Shown here piece after piece: positions 6,575 to 14,711 of a DNA stretch of 18,595 nt. This stretch comes from Pseudomonadota bacterium (lineage in GTDB: Bacteria > Pseudomonadota > Alphaproteobacteria > Rhizobiales > Devosiaceae): assembly GCA_023387585.1 (NCBI GenBank), contig JAEWHZ010000235.1, positions 1 to 18,595 on the forward strand, given 5' to 3'. How positions within the stretch are numbered: position 1 is the first letter of the stretch; each line of letters starts with the position of its first letter. The notes under the pieces were generated by a model, which was not told the origin of the DNA, searched no databases, and saw nothing but the letters and a program-made list of their open reading frames with translations. The position numbers were made by a program, and so were the translations under genes.

Positions 6575-8419
6575 GTGAGATATCTCGCAGCCGCCCTGGC
6601 GGCCGGATTGCTGTCGGCAGCGCCCGCAGCGGCACAGCACATGCCCGACGACGTCGTTCTGGGCACGCTTGATTTCGAGATGCGCGAGATCGTTTCCGGG
6701 CTCGGCGCGCCCTGGGAGATCGTCTACGGGCCGGACGACCATCTGTGGACCACCGAGCGCGTCGGCACCCGCATCAGCCGCATCGACCCCGAGACCGGCG
6801 AGCAGCACGTGCTGATCGAGATCGACGAGGCCGAGGCCCCCGGCGGGCAGGACGGATTGCTCGGCCTCGCGCTGCATCCCGAGTTGCTGCAAGGGACCGG
6901 CAACGACTACGTCTATACCGCCTACACCTATTCCGACCCCGAGCGCGGCGCCTATCCGCATTTCGACGTCGAGGGCAATCCGCACCGCTATCTCTACGCC
7001 AAGATCGTGCGGCTGACCTATGATGCCGACACCGACACGCTGGGCGAGCCGGTCGAGATCATCGCCGGCCTGCCGGCCAGCAACGACCACAATTCCGGGC
7101 GGTTGCAGATCGGGCCGGACGGCATGGTGTATTATACCATCGGCGACGGCGGCAAAGGCCAGCTGGGCAATTGGTGCGTGCCGATCGAGGCCCAGCGCCT
7201 GCCCACCGCGGACGAGCTCGACGCCTCGGATTACGCCGCCTATCAGGGCAAGGTGCTGCGCCTGACCCCGGACGGCGCCATTCCCGAGGACAATCCCGAG
7301 ATCGACGGGCTGGTGAGCCACATCTATTCCTACGGCCACCGCAACCCGCAGGGCCTGGGCTTCGGGCCGGACGGCACGCTCTATTCCTCCGAGCATGGGC
7401 CGAAGAGCGACGACGAGGTCAACATCATCGTGCCCGGCGGCAATTACGGCTGGCCGCGCGTGGCCGGCTTCCGCGACGACATGGCCTATCAGTTCGCGCA
7501 ATGGTCGGAGGCGACGACGCCCTGCGCCGAGCTCGAATTCTCCGACATCACCATCGACCCCTCGGTGCCGGTGGAGGACGAGACCTCATGGACCGAGCCG
7601 ATGCAGGATCCGCTGGCGGCGCTGTTCACCGTGCCCAGCGACTGGAATTTCGTCGATCCGGCCTGCGGCGGCATCGACTTCATCTGCTGGCCGACCGTCG
7701 CCCCGTCGAGCCTCGAGGTTTATACCGGCGAGGCCATTCCGGCCTGGAGCAACTCGATCGTCCTGTCGACGCTCAAGCACGGCTCGATCTACGTGCTGCC
7801 GCTATCCGAGGACGGGCAGTCTCTGAGCGGGCCGGTGGAGCGCTACTTCCAGTCGGAGAACCGCTTCCGCGACATCGCCTTCAGCCCCGACGGGCTGACG
7901 CTCTATGTTGCCACCGATCCGGGCGGCGTCGCCGCCTCGCTCGAGGGCGGAACCACCTTCGAGATGCAGAACCCCGGCGCCATCCTCGCCTTCACCTATC
8001 GCGGCGACGAAGGCACGGCGGACGACGACGATGCGGCCGAGGCCGAAGCGGTGGAAACCGACACCACCGCGATCAATGCCGCGGATACCGGTGCAGCGCC
8101 GGTGTTCACCGAGGCGCAGGCGGCGAGCGGCGAGCAGCTCTACGCCGCCAACTGCGCCTCGTGCCACGGGGCGAACCTGACGGCGGCCAATTACGCGCCG
8201 CCGCTGGCCGGCACTTTCTTCGCCGGACGCTGGGACGGCCGCACGGTGGGCGAACTGCTCGCCAAGGTGCAGACCATGCCGCCATCGCGCCCGGGCCAGA
8301 TGGAGGAGGACCAGTATCGCGACATGACCGCCCATATCCTCGCGGTCAACGGCTACCCGGCCGGTGCCATCGCGCTCACCGCCGATCCCGACGCGCTGTC
8401 GGCGGTGATCACGCGGTGA
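6575..8419 (+). CDS. PQQ-dependent soluble glucose/aldose dehydrogenase fused to a cytochrome c domain
   Basis: Periplasmic quinoprotein oxidising an aldose to its lactone, 614 residues. I start at GTG 6575 because GAGGAG lies 7 nt upstream and a clean signal peptide follows (MRYLAAAL..., cut after about residue 20). The six-bladed propeller aligns closely with Acinetobacter soluble GDH (GdhB): GQDGLLG, NDHNSG with catalytic His172, GHRNPQG with Arg256/Asn257, SEHGPKSDD for calcium/PQQ, CWPTVAPSS at 371-379, Lys401, and Arg430/Arg432. Spacing between these residues matches the known PQQ ligands. After an acidic linker (about 478-505) comes a c-type haem domain: CASCH at 527-531 and a likely Met ligand in TMPP near 568. 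The classical enzyme lacks this domain, so electrons probably pass internally to haem. The stop overlaps the next gene by 4 bp. Confidence 0.92.
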   Translation: MRYLAAALAAGLLSAAPAAAQHMPDDVVLGTLDFEMREIVSGLGAPWEIVYGPDDHLWTTERVGTRISRIDPETGEQHVLIEIDEAEAPGGQDGLLGLALHPELLQGTGNDYVYTAYTYSDPERGAYPHFDVEGNPHRYLYAKIVRLTYDADTDTLGEPVEIIAGLPASNDHNSGRLQIGPDGMVYYTIGDGGKGQLGNWCVPIEAQRLPTADELDASDYAAYQGKVLRLTPDGAIPEDNPEIDGLVSHIYSYGHRNPQGLGFGPDGTLYSSEHGPKSDDEVNIIVPGGNYGWPRVAGFRDDMAYQFAQWSEATTPCAELEFSDITIDPSVPVEDETSWTEPMQDPLAALFTVPSDWNFVDPACGGIDFICWPTVAPSSLEVYTGEAIPAWSNSIVLSTLKHGSIYVLPLSEDGQSLSGPVERYFQSENRFRDIAFSPDGLTLYVATDPGGVAASLEGGTTFEMQNPGAILAFTYRGDEGTADDDDAAEAEAVETDTTAINAADTGAAPVFTEAQAASGEQLYAANCASCHGANLTAANYAPPLAGTFFAGRWDGRTVGELLAKVQTMPPSRPGQMEEDQYRDMTAHILAVNGYPAGAIALTADPDALSAVITR

Positions 8420-9405
8420 GCGGGACGGTGATCCCGGAGCATCGCCTGCGCTGGGCGCATGGCGAAGCGCGCATCATCGCCATCGGCGCCATGCTGGCCG
8501 AATGCGCCTTCGCCCTGCCCTCGGGCCCGTTCCGGCCCTTCGCCCGCGCGCCCTGGGCCGGCACCATCGACGACCCCGAGGTGCCGGCGCATACGCGCGA
8601 AATGGGCGGCGACTTCGTCTGCGTGCCCTTCGGCCGCGACGGCCGCGCGCCCGCCGGCCCGGCGGACTGGCAGGCGGTGATGGGCGGCGAGCCCACCCAC
8701 GGCCTGCACGGCCCGGCCGCCGATTCCAGCTGGACCGTGATCGAGGGCGATGACGACTTCGTCACCTGGGCGCTCGACTATCCCCAGGACATGCCGGTGA
8801 CGCGGCTCGAGCGCACGATCCGCGCCCGTGCGGACGCCCCGGCGCTCGATTTCTCGCTGACCATCCACACCCGCGCGCCGACCCGCACCACGGTGGGCCT
8901 GCACCCCAATTTCCGTCTTCCAGAACAGAAGGGCCGGCTGGAGCTGAGCGCCGATTTCGACTTCGGGCTCGTGCATCCGGGCAGCCTGCCGGAAGGCTCG
9001 GCGCAGGATTTCGCCCGGCTGGACGAGATGCCGTTTGGCGACGAGACCCACGATCTCGGCCACGTGCCGATCGCCGTCCGTGCGGTCAACGCCCAGCTTT
9101 GCGGCGTGCGCTCGCCATTACGCGGGCTCTATCTCGACGAGGGCGCCGGCTTCGAGCTCGACTGGGACCGCAATCTGCTGCCCTCGCTGCAGATCTGGCA
9201 CACCGATGGCGGCATCGAGGCCCCGCCCTGGAACGGGCGCTTCCGCGCCATCGGGGTCGAGCCGGTTATCGCCGCCTTCGACCTCGGCAATGCGGTCGGC
9301 ACCCAACCCAACCCGATCAACGCCCGCGGCGTTCCCACCGCCATCGCGCTCGATCCCGAGCGTCCGCTGACCGTGCGCCACAGCGTGGCCGCCTTTGCGA
9401 TCTGA
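8416..9405 (+). CDS. Aldose 1-epimerase family protein (mutarotase)
   Basis: Interconverts alpha and beta anomers of aldoses, 329 residues. The start is the GTG at 8416 inside the previous gene's stop (GTGA overlap), which gives the normal family length; upstream codons in this frame only read through the dehydrogenase gene. Catalytic residues are visible by comparison with GalM: His98 (GLHGP), His163 (GLHPNFRLP) and a C-terminal Glu282 (GVEPVIA). No signal peptide is present, so it is probably cytoplasmic while the co-transcribed dehydrogenase is periplasmic. Translational coupling suggests shared control. It may supply the right anomer for cytoplasmic sugar enzymes. Family assignment is good; substrate range unknown. 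Confidence 0.88.
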   Translation: MSGTVIPEHRLRWAHGEARIIAIGAMLAECAFALPSGPFRPFARAPWAGTIDDPEVPAHTREMGGDFVCVPFGRDGRAPAGPADWQAVMGGEPTHGLHGPAADSSWTVIEGDDDFVTWALDYPQDMPVTRLERTIRARADAPALDFSLTIHTRAPTRTTVGLHPNFRLPEQKGRLELSADFDFGLVHPGSLPEGSAQDFARLDEMPFGDETHDLGHVPIAVRAVNAQLCGVRSPLRGLYLDEGAGFELDWDRNLLPSLQIWHTDGGIEAPPWNGRFRAIGVEPVIAAFDLGNAVGTQPNPINARGVPTAIALDPERPLTVRHSVAAFAI

Positions 9406-9432
9406 CGCCTCGGCCCGCGACGGGCCGAGGCG
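9406..9432 (+). terminator. Strong hairpin after the dehydrogenase/epimerase unit
   Basis: A perfect 12-bp stem, C-GCCTCGGCCCG paired with CGGGCCGAGGC-G, closed by a 3-nt CGA loop, begins directly after the stop codon. No T run follows, so it may work with Rho or as an mRNA 3' stabiliser rather than as a classical intrinsic terminator. Confidence 0.6.
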
Positions 9433-9454
9433 CCGCCGATCCGGAATCGTTGTA

Positions 9455-9483
9455 TTGACAGACCAAAACACCGGGCCTAAGCC
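9455..9483 (+). promoter_or_regulatory. Candidate promoter for the Dpp-type transporter operon
   Basis: A perfect TTGACA (9455-9460) is followed after 17 bp by TAAGCC (9478-9483), a poor -10. The hexamer TTGTAT occurs at 9450-9455 and again at 9484-9489, 34 bp apart. The second copy is part of TTGT-ATCA-ACAA, a small inverted repeat that could be a repressor site. If used, the promoter gives a leader of about 430 nt. Weak evidence apart from the -35. Confidence 0.35.
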
Positions 9484-9489
9484 TTGTAT

Positions 9490-9924
9490 CAACAATAAAA
9501 GTCGGACGGACCGCCAAAGGCGGGCGATCCGATTTCGAGGAGAATAAAGACCATTCAACCGGAGCATTGCCTTCCGGTCAGTTTGGCTCACGAACATCGC
9601 TGGACGTCCAGCTCGCCGCGCAGATCCATTTGCGTGAACGGGCGGGATTTGCCGGCGGAGGGTAAATCGCGATCGGCGTCCGGCACCTGCCGCGCGGATC
9701 GGCCGGCTTGGAGGAGCCGGAAACCACGAGGAGGACCGCAGGCACGGGGGGCGTGCCGGATCACATCGACATGGCTGCTGGACTGGCTGCCGCACCGGCT
9801 GTCGCACATGGCCCGCGCACGCAATCGTGCGCATGGCTCCGTGCACATCGCCTTGTCCACAGGGCCTTGTCCACATGGCCTTGGCGCCAATCATCCAATC
9901 GACAGGATAGGGAGAGACTGTCAG
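9490..9924 (+). other. Long untranslated leader with serial inverted repeats
   Basis: About 435 bp without a convincing gene. Reading from left, it holds an imperfect hairpin 9502-9532 (inner stem CCGCC/GGCGG, outer TCGGA/TCCGA) and ACCGGA/TCCGGT at 9558-9578. Next come the 14-bp perfect palindrome GCTGGACGTCCAGC (9599-9612), CCGGCT/AGCCGG (9703-9720) and GGCACG/CGTGCC around five G (9741-9757). Last is GCGCACG-caat-CGTGCGC (9815-9832). A GAGGAG ribosome-site-like stretch at 9536-9541 is not followed by a normal start codon. The frame of the downstream binding protein stays open back to 9583, but that stretch has no protein-like character. I do not recognise a known riboswitch class. Confidence 0.5.
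9850..9884 (+). repeat. 14-bp tandem repeat containing TTGTCCACA boxes
   Basis: Units begin at 9850, 9864 and 9878: two nearly identical copies of GCCTTGTCCACAGG and a partial third (GCCTTGG). The TTGTCCACA core (9853-9861, 9867-9875) differs by one base from the DnaA box TTATCCACA and equals the preferred box described for Streptomyces. The repeat lies 40-75 bp upstream of the binding-protein start codon. Function unknown. Confidence 0.6.
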
Positions 9925-11709
9925 ATGGTTACCAAGCTACTCGCCGCAACACTTGTTACGGGTGCTCTCGTCTTCGCGCCCGTTGCGGCTCACGCGCAGA
10001 GCGCGACCGCGGCCACGGAAATCGTGCCCGCAAGCCCGCTTCCCGAACTCGCACGCAATGAGCAGCTCATCCTGGGCTGGAGCGTGACCTCGCCGATCGG
10101 CGTCACCAATCCATGGGCCGTGCCCGGCTACACCCACCAGGAAGGCAATGTCTTCATGTGGGAGCCGCTGATGTATTTCGGCATCTTCTCGGACCAGGAA
10201 ATCCCCTGGCTGGCCGAGAGCATGGAATACACCAATGACGACTTCACCGAGTTGCGCATCGCGCTCAACCCGCTCGCCGAATGGAGCGACGGCACGCCGG
10301 TGACCTCGGCCGACGTGGTCTTCACCTTCGAAGGCCAGATGAACAACACCATGCTGCCCTACCACGCCCAGTTCGACCAGTTCGTCGAAAGCGTGACGGC
10401 GGTGGACGAGCACACGGTGGACGTCACCTTCAAGATCCCCGCCCCGCGCTTCAAGTTCGAAGTGCTCACGGAAAAGTTCGACACCGGCATCCCCATCGTT
10501 CCCGCGCACGCGCTGAGCGAGGTCGACGACGTCAACTCCTATCCGGGCGGCACCGACATTCCGCATTCGGGCCCGTACGACCTCGTGGCCTGGAACATGA
10601 ACCAGAAGATCTTCGAGCTGCGCGAGGACTGGTGGGGCGTCGAGGCCGGGCTGGTCGACGACGTGCCGGCGGTCAAGCGCATCGTCATCGTCAATCTCGG
10701 CGGCCAGGTCGGCCAGAACATGGACACGGTCGCCCAGCGCATCGTGAACAACGAGATGGATTCGGCCCTCGACATGCGCTCGACGGTGATCGGCAACATC
10801 CTAGCCCAGAACCCGGCCGTGACCACCCATGCCGGCAACGAGTCACCCTATGGCTATCTCGACTGGTGGCCGAACTCGCTGTGGGTGAACACCCAGCTCG
10901 AGCCCTATAGCGACGCCCGCGTGCGGCGCGCAATGAACCGGGTCATCGACCGCCAGCTGATCAACGACATCCTCTACGAGGGCGCCGAGATCGCCACCAT
11001 CTTCCCCTTCCCGCTCTATCCGGGCCTGCAGGCCTTCGTCGACACCCCCGAGGTGCAGGCGCTGATCGAGCAGTACGAGCCGGGCAAGATGGACGCCGAC
11101 GAAAGCGCGGCGCTGATGGAGGAAGCCGGCTTCACCCGCAATGGCGACGGCATGTGGGAACGCGACGGCGAGACCGTCAACGCCACCATCCAGGCCTTCG
11201 AGGGCATCCATTCCGACATCGCCCCGATCCTGGTCGAGATGCTGCGCAATGGCGGCTTCGACGCCTCGCTCAACTTCGGCACCGATGCGCTGCAGAACAT
11301 GACCGACGGCGCCGCGGGCCTCTATCTGTTCGGCCACGGCGCGAGCCTGAAGGACCCCTACGCGACCTTCGAGCTCTATCACGGCCGCTACAGCAACGCG
11401 ATCGGCGTCGCTGCCGGCAACAACCGCTTCTCGCGCTACGCGAACCCCGAATACGACGCCATCCTCGACATCATGGCGCCGCTGTCCTCGGACGATCCGG
11501 TGTTCCAGGAGAATGCGGTCAAGGCGCTGGAGATCTACTGGCGCGACCAGATCGACATCCCGATCATCCAGTGGTTGCACCGCATCGCCTACAACCAGAC
11601 CTACTGGACCAACTGGCCGACCGCGGAGAACCCCGCCCTCGGCACCAACGGAGCCTTCTGGGCGCATACCGGCCTTCCGGTCGTGGTGTCGCTGCAGCCG
11701 GCTGAATAA
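9925..11709 (+). CDS. Extracellular solute-binding protein family 5 (Dpp/Opp-type ABC transporter)
   Basis: Periplasmic receptor of a peptide/nickel-class ABC importer, 594 residues from the ATG at 9925. That start has an AGGGAGAG ribosome site 8 nt upstream and gives a clear signal peptide (MVTKLLAATLVTGALVFAPVAAHA, cut after residue 24); longer in-frame starts would bury it. The family-5 signature region is present: LAEWSDGTPVTSADVVFTFEGQ near residue 115-135. IPHSGPYDLVAWN and a long C-terminal lobe also match. The protein is at the long end of the family, where members binding oligosaccharides as well as peptides are known. Sugar enzymes on both sides favour an oligosaccharide or glycoside ligand, but this is inference. 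First gene of a five-gene transporter operon. Confidence 0.92.
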   Translation: MVTKLLAATLVTGALVFAPVAAHAQSATAATEIVPASPLPELARNEQLILGWSVTSPIGVTNPWAVPGYTHQEGNVFMWEPLMYFGIFSDQEIPWLAESMEYTNDDFTELRIALNPLAEWSDGTPVTSADVVFTFEGQMNNTMLPYHAQFDQFVESVTAVDEHTVDVTFKIPAPRFKFEVLTEKFDTGIPIVPAHALSEVDDVNSYPGGTDIPHSGPYDLVAWNMNQKIFELREDWWGVEAGLVDDVPAVKRIVIVNLGGQVGQNMDTVAQRIVNNEMDSALDMRSTVIGNILAQNPAVTTHAGNESPYGYLDWWPNSLWVNTQLEPYSDARVRRAMNRVIDRQLINDILYEGAEIATIFPFPLYPGLQAFVDTPEVQALIEQYEPGKMDADESAALMEEAGFTRNGDGMWERDGETVNATIQAFEGIHSDIAPILVEMLRNGGFDASLNFGTDALQNMTDGAAGLYLFGHGASLKDPYATFELYHGRYSNAIGVAAGNNRFSRYANPEYDAILDIMAPLSSDDPVFQENAVKALEIYWRDQIDIPIIQWLHRIAYNQTYWTNWPTAENPALGTNGAFWAHTGLPVVVSLQPAE

Positions 11710-11716
11710 CCGCGAC

Positions 11717-11743
11717 GGGGATGCGCGCTCGCCGCGCATCCCC
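11717..11743 (+). promoter_or_regulatory. Intercistronic hairpin after the family-5 binding-protein gene
   Basis: A perfect 11-bp stem, GGGGATGCGCG with CGCGCATCCCC and a 5-nt loop, begins 8 bp after the binding-protein stop and ends 26 bp before the permease start. As in the other transporter operon of this window, it probably lets the binding protein be made in excess over the membrane subunits, by stabilising the upstream message or stopping part of the transcripts. No T run follows. Confidence 0.65.
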
Positions 11744-11769
11744 AAGCGCCCCGTGTCGGAGTTGGTTGC

Positions 11770-12768
11770 GTGTCCGTCAAACTCATCCTGCGGCGATTGG
11801 CGTTTCTCGTCCTCGTCATCTGGTCTGCCTCGACCATCGTCTTCTTCATTCCGCGCATGTCCCCGCGCAACGCCATCCGCGAACGCTTCGCGGAGCTGGC
11901 GCGCACCGGAGGCTTCGCCCCGGCGGACATGGAACGCATCATCGAATCCATGCAGCAGCAGTTCGGCCTCGACCGGCCGCTGATGGAGCAGTATTTCGAC
12001 TATCTGTGGAGCATCGTGCGCTTCGATTTCGGCTATTCGCTGCAGCGCTATCCAACGACGGTGACCGAACTCATCGCCCAGTCCCTGCCCTGGACCATCG
12101 GGCTGTTGTTCATCACCACCATCCTCAGCTTCGTCATCGGCAATCTGCTCGGCGCCATCGCCGCCTGGCCGCGCGCCCCGCGCTGGCTGCGCAACACCGC
12201 GACGCCCTTCGTGCTGCTGACCGGCGTGCCGCCGGTGCTGATGGGCGTGCTCTTGCTGTTCTTCGTCGCCTTCCGCCTGCGGCTCGCCCCGCTCGGCGGC
12301 GCCTATTCCATCGGCACCGTGCCCGACTGGTCCTGGCCGTTCCTGCTCGACATGGCGCGCCACCAGATGCTGCCGGCGCTCTCGCTCATCCTCGGCTCGG
12401 TCGGGGCCTGGGTGCTGTCCATGCGCGGCATGGGCATCACCATCCAGGGCGAGGACTATGTGAACTTCGCCGAGCACAAGGGGCTGAGCGGCATCCGCAT
12501 CTTCCGCGACTATTACCTGCGCAACGCCATGCTGCCGCAGGTGACCGGCTTCGCGCTGGCGCTGGGCACGCTGGTGACCTCGGCCATCGTCGTCGAGGGC
12601 ATATTCGGCCTGCCCGGGCTCGGTACGACGCTGAACAATGCGATCAGGTCCAACGACTTCCCGGTGATCTACGGCATCGTGCTGTTCATCACCATCTCCA
12701 TCGCCGTGCTGATGACGGCGTTGGAGTTCATCTACCCCCTGATCGATCCCCGCATCCGCAACGAGTAG
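11770..12768 (+). CDS. ABC transporter permease, DppB/OppB type
   Basis: First inner-membrane channel subunit, 332 residues, starting at GTG 11770 with GGAG 8 nt upstream. The N-terminal helix (LRRLAFLVLVIWSASTIVFF) is followed by the typical DppB periplasmic region (FGLDRPLMEQYFDYL and the RFDFGYSL motif, about 65-91). Several hydrophobic segments follow. The cytoplasmic EAA-like loop is at about 229-258, running from DYVNFAEHKGLS to RNAMLPQ. It is succeeded by EGIFGLPGLG (276-285) and the C-terminal IYPLIDPRIR, both characteristic of this subunit. It forms the pore with the DppC-type protein encoded 12 bp downstream. Confidence 0.93.
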   Translation: MSVKLILRRLAFLVLVIWSASTIVFFIPRMSPRNAIRERFAELARTGGFAPADMERIIESMQQQFGLDRPLMEQYFDYLWSIVRFDFGYSLQRYPTTVTELIAQSLPWTIGLLFITTILSFVIGNLLGAIAAWPRAPRWLRNTATPFVLLTGVPPVLMGVLLLFFVAFRLRLAPLGGAYSIGTVPDWSWPFLLDMARHQMLPALSLILGSVGAWVLSMRGMGITIQGEDYVNFAEHKGLSGIRIFRDYYLRNAMLPQVTGFALALGTLVTSAIVVEGIFGLPGLGTTLNNAIRSNDFPVIYGIVLFITISIAVLMTALEFIYPLIDPRIRNE

Positions 12769-12780
12769 GACCAGCACACC

Positions 12781-13686
12781 ATGGCCAACGTTGCCCTTCC
12801 CGCCGCCGAGACCGAGATCCGCGAATATAACGGCTTCCAGCTGTTCGTGCGCTATCTGCGCCGCAACTGGAGTCTCGCGGCGGGCCTTGCCATCCTCGTC
12901 TTCCTGATCCTGTTCACGGTGATCGGCTTTCTGGTCATCGACCCCAAGCACGCCTATCCGCTCGCCGCCCCGCCGCGCCGTCCGCCGGGCTGGCCCTATA
13001 TCTTCGGCACCGACTTCTTCGGGCGCGATCTGTTCGCAGCCATGGTGGTGGGCATGTGGCAGACCGCGGTCATCGGCGTGCTCGCCGGCGGCATCGGCAC
13101 GGCGGTCGGGATCGTCCTCGGCTTCGCCTCGGCCTATTTCGGCGGCCGGGTCGACCTGATCATCCGCAGCATCTGCCAGATCCTCACCCCGATCCCGGTG
13201 CTTTTGATCCAGGTCGTCATCGCCGGCACGCTCGACAAGCGCGACATCACCTTCATCACCATGGCCTGGATCGTCGCCATGCTGGCCTGGATGGGCCCGA
13301 CGCTGGTGATCCGCGCCCAGGTGCTGACCATGAAGGAGCGTCAGTTCGTCGCCGTGGCCAAGCTGTCGGGCGTCAGCGATTTCGGCATCATCTTCAAGGA
13401 GATATTGCCAAACCTGCTGCCCTTCATCGCCGCCGCCTTCGTGGCGCAGGTGTTTGCCGCTGTGTTCGCCTCCTTCTATCTCGCCGTGCTCGGTCTCGGC
13501 CCGCTGCGCGAGCCGCTTCTGGGCAACATCATCTGGGCCGCGCAGGCCCAGGGCGCCTTCTTCAACGGCTGGTGGTGGTGGCCGATCGAGCCGACCGTCG
13601 CCATGATCCTCATCCTGGGCTCACTGGCCCTGATCAATATGGGCCTCGATGAACTGGCCAACCCACGCGTGCGGAGGTCCGAATAA
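12781..13686 (+). CDS. ABC transporter permease, DppC/OppC type
   Basis: Second channel subunit, 301 residues. It has an N-terminal cytoplasmic stretch and a first helix at about 31-53, then the family hallmark FGTDFFGRDLF at 75-85. The EAA loop runs from QFVAVAKLSG to EILPNLLPF (about 188-215). The C-terminal half contains an unusual tryptophan run (NGWWWWPIEP, 262-271) and ends with LDELANPRVRR, where family members normally have D-x-L-D-P-R-x-R. Its stop codon overlaps the next start by one base (TAATG), so it should be co-translated with the first ATPase. Subunit identity is firm. Confidence 0.93.
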   Translation: MANVALPAAETEIREYNGFQLFVRYLRRNWSLAAGLAILVFLILFTVIGFLVIDPKHAYPLAAPPRRPPGWPYIFGTDFFGRDLFAAMVVGMWQTAVIGVLAGGIGTAVGIVLGFASAYFGGRVDLIIRSICQILTPIPVLLIQVVIAGTLDKRDITFITMAWIVAMLAWMGPTLVIRAQVLTMKERQFVAVAKLSGVSDFGIIFKEILPNLLPFIAAAFVAQVFAAVFASFYLAVLGLGPLREPLLGNIIWAAQAQGAFFNGWWWWPIEPTVAMILILGSLALINMGLDELANPRVRRSE

Positions 13687-14711
13687 TGGCCACGATAGCC
13701 AGCCTGACGAAGCCGGTCCTGCCCGGAATCGTCCCAGCCAGCGACCCGGTGCTGCGCGTCAGCGGCCTCGAGGTGACCTATTACACCGATCTGGGCCGCG
13801 CCCGGGCGCTCGACGATGTCAGCTTCACCCTCGGCGCCGGCGAGAAGCTCGGCATGGTGGGCGAATCCGGCTCGGGCAAGTCCACCCTCGCGCTTGCCAT
13901 GATGCGCATGATCAAGCCGCCCGGCCGCATCGAGGCCGGCAGCGTCTTCGTCGATGACGAGGATCTGATGGCGCTTGACGAGGCCGGCATGCGCAAGGCC
14001 CGGCTGAGCAAGATCGCCTATATCCCGCAAGGGGCGATGAACTCGCTCAACCCGGTGATGCGCATCGGCGCGCAGATGGTCGACGCCATCCGCTCGCACC
14101 TGCCGCGCGAAAGCGCCTCGGCGATCAACGACCGCTGCGTGCACGCGCTGCGCTCGGTGGACCTCGACCCGTCCGTCTTCCGCATGTATGCGCATGAATT
14201 GTCGGGCGGCATGAAGCAGCGCGTCTGCATCGCCATCGGCATCTTGCTCGAGCCCAAGGTGATCATCGCCGACGAGCCGACCAGCGCCCTCGACGTGGTC
14301 ACCCAGCGCCAGGTGATGGAGACCATCGACCGGGTGCAGGACCAGATCAACGCCGCGGTGATCCTGATCGGGCACGACATGGGGCTGATGGCCCAGTTCG
14401 TCGACAAGGTAGCGGTGATGTATGCCGGGCGGCTCGTCGAGGTATCGACGGTCAGGGAGATGTTCACCGACCCCGCGCACCCCTATGCCAAGGCGCTGAT
14501 CTCGAGCCTGCCCAATCTCGAGAACAAGGGGCATTTCCAGGGCATTCCCGGCCTCGCCCCCTCGCTGCTGCGCCTGCCCTCGGGCTGCGCCTTCCACCCG
14601 CGCTGCCCGGAAGCCTTCGCTCGCTGCCCGGCCGAGCGCCCCGCCGTGCGCGAGCTATCCGACGGGCGGCTGGTCACCTGCCATCTGTTCGACACGGAGG
14701 CCAAGCCATGA
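13686..14711 (+). CDS. ABC transporter ATP-binding protein, DppD/OppD type
   Basis: First of two ATPases that power the Dpp-type importer, 341 residues. Walker A is GESGSGKST (59-67), the Q-loop is in YIPQG (Gln115), and the signature is LSGGM (172-176). Walker B is VIIADE (192-197) and the switch histidine is His230. The C-terminal oligopeptide-transporter extension carries four cysteines (301, 307, 314, 332) in the CAFHPRCPEAFARCP-to-TCHLF pattern, which in this family can hold an iron-sulfur cluster. All catalytic elements are intact. The start overlaps the DppC-type stop by one base and the end overlaps the DppF-type start by 4 bp. Confidence 0.94.
   Translation: MATIASLTKPVLPGIVPASDPVLRVSGLEVTYYTDLGRARALDDVSFTLGAGEKLGMVGESGSGKSTLALAMMRMIKPPGRIEAGSVFVDDEDLMALDEAGMRKARLSKIAYIPQGAMNSLNPVMRIGAQMVDAIRSHLPRESASAINDRCVHALRSVDLDPSVFRMYAHELSGGMKQRVCIAIGILLEPKVIIADEPTSALDVVTQRQVMETIDRVQDQINAAVILIGHDMGLMAQFVDKVAVMYAGRLVEVSTVREMFTDPAHPYAKALISSLPNLENKGHFQGIPGLAPSLLRLPSGCAFHPRCPEAFARCPAERPAVRELSDGRLVTCHLFDTEAKP

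Noticed and set aside
6577..6586. GAGATATCTC palindrome just after the PQQ dehydrogenase start
   Set aside because: A short 10-bp palindrome within coding sequence is expected by chance; no other copy was noticed.
9850..9884. Replication origin suggested by DnaA-like boxes
   Set aside because: Only two boxes, no AT-rich unwinding region and no dnaA, dnaN, parAB, hemE or repABC gene nearby.
9583..9924. In-frame upstream extension of the family-5 binding protein by 114 codons
   Set aside because: The signal peptide and ribosome site place the start at 9925, and the extension has no protein-like sequence.
10843..12951. Minus-strand open frame of 702 codons over the transporter genes
   Set aside because: Antisense to the binding protein and both permeases; low-complexity E/D/H/Q/R-rich translation typical of shadow frames.
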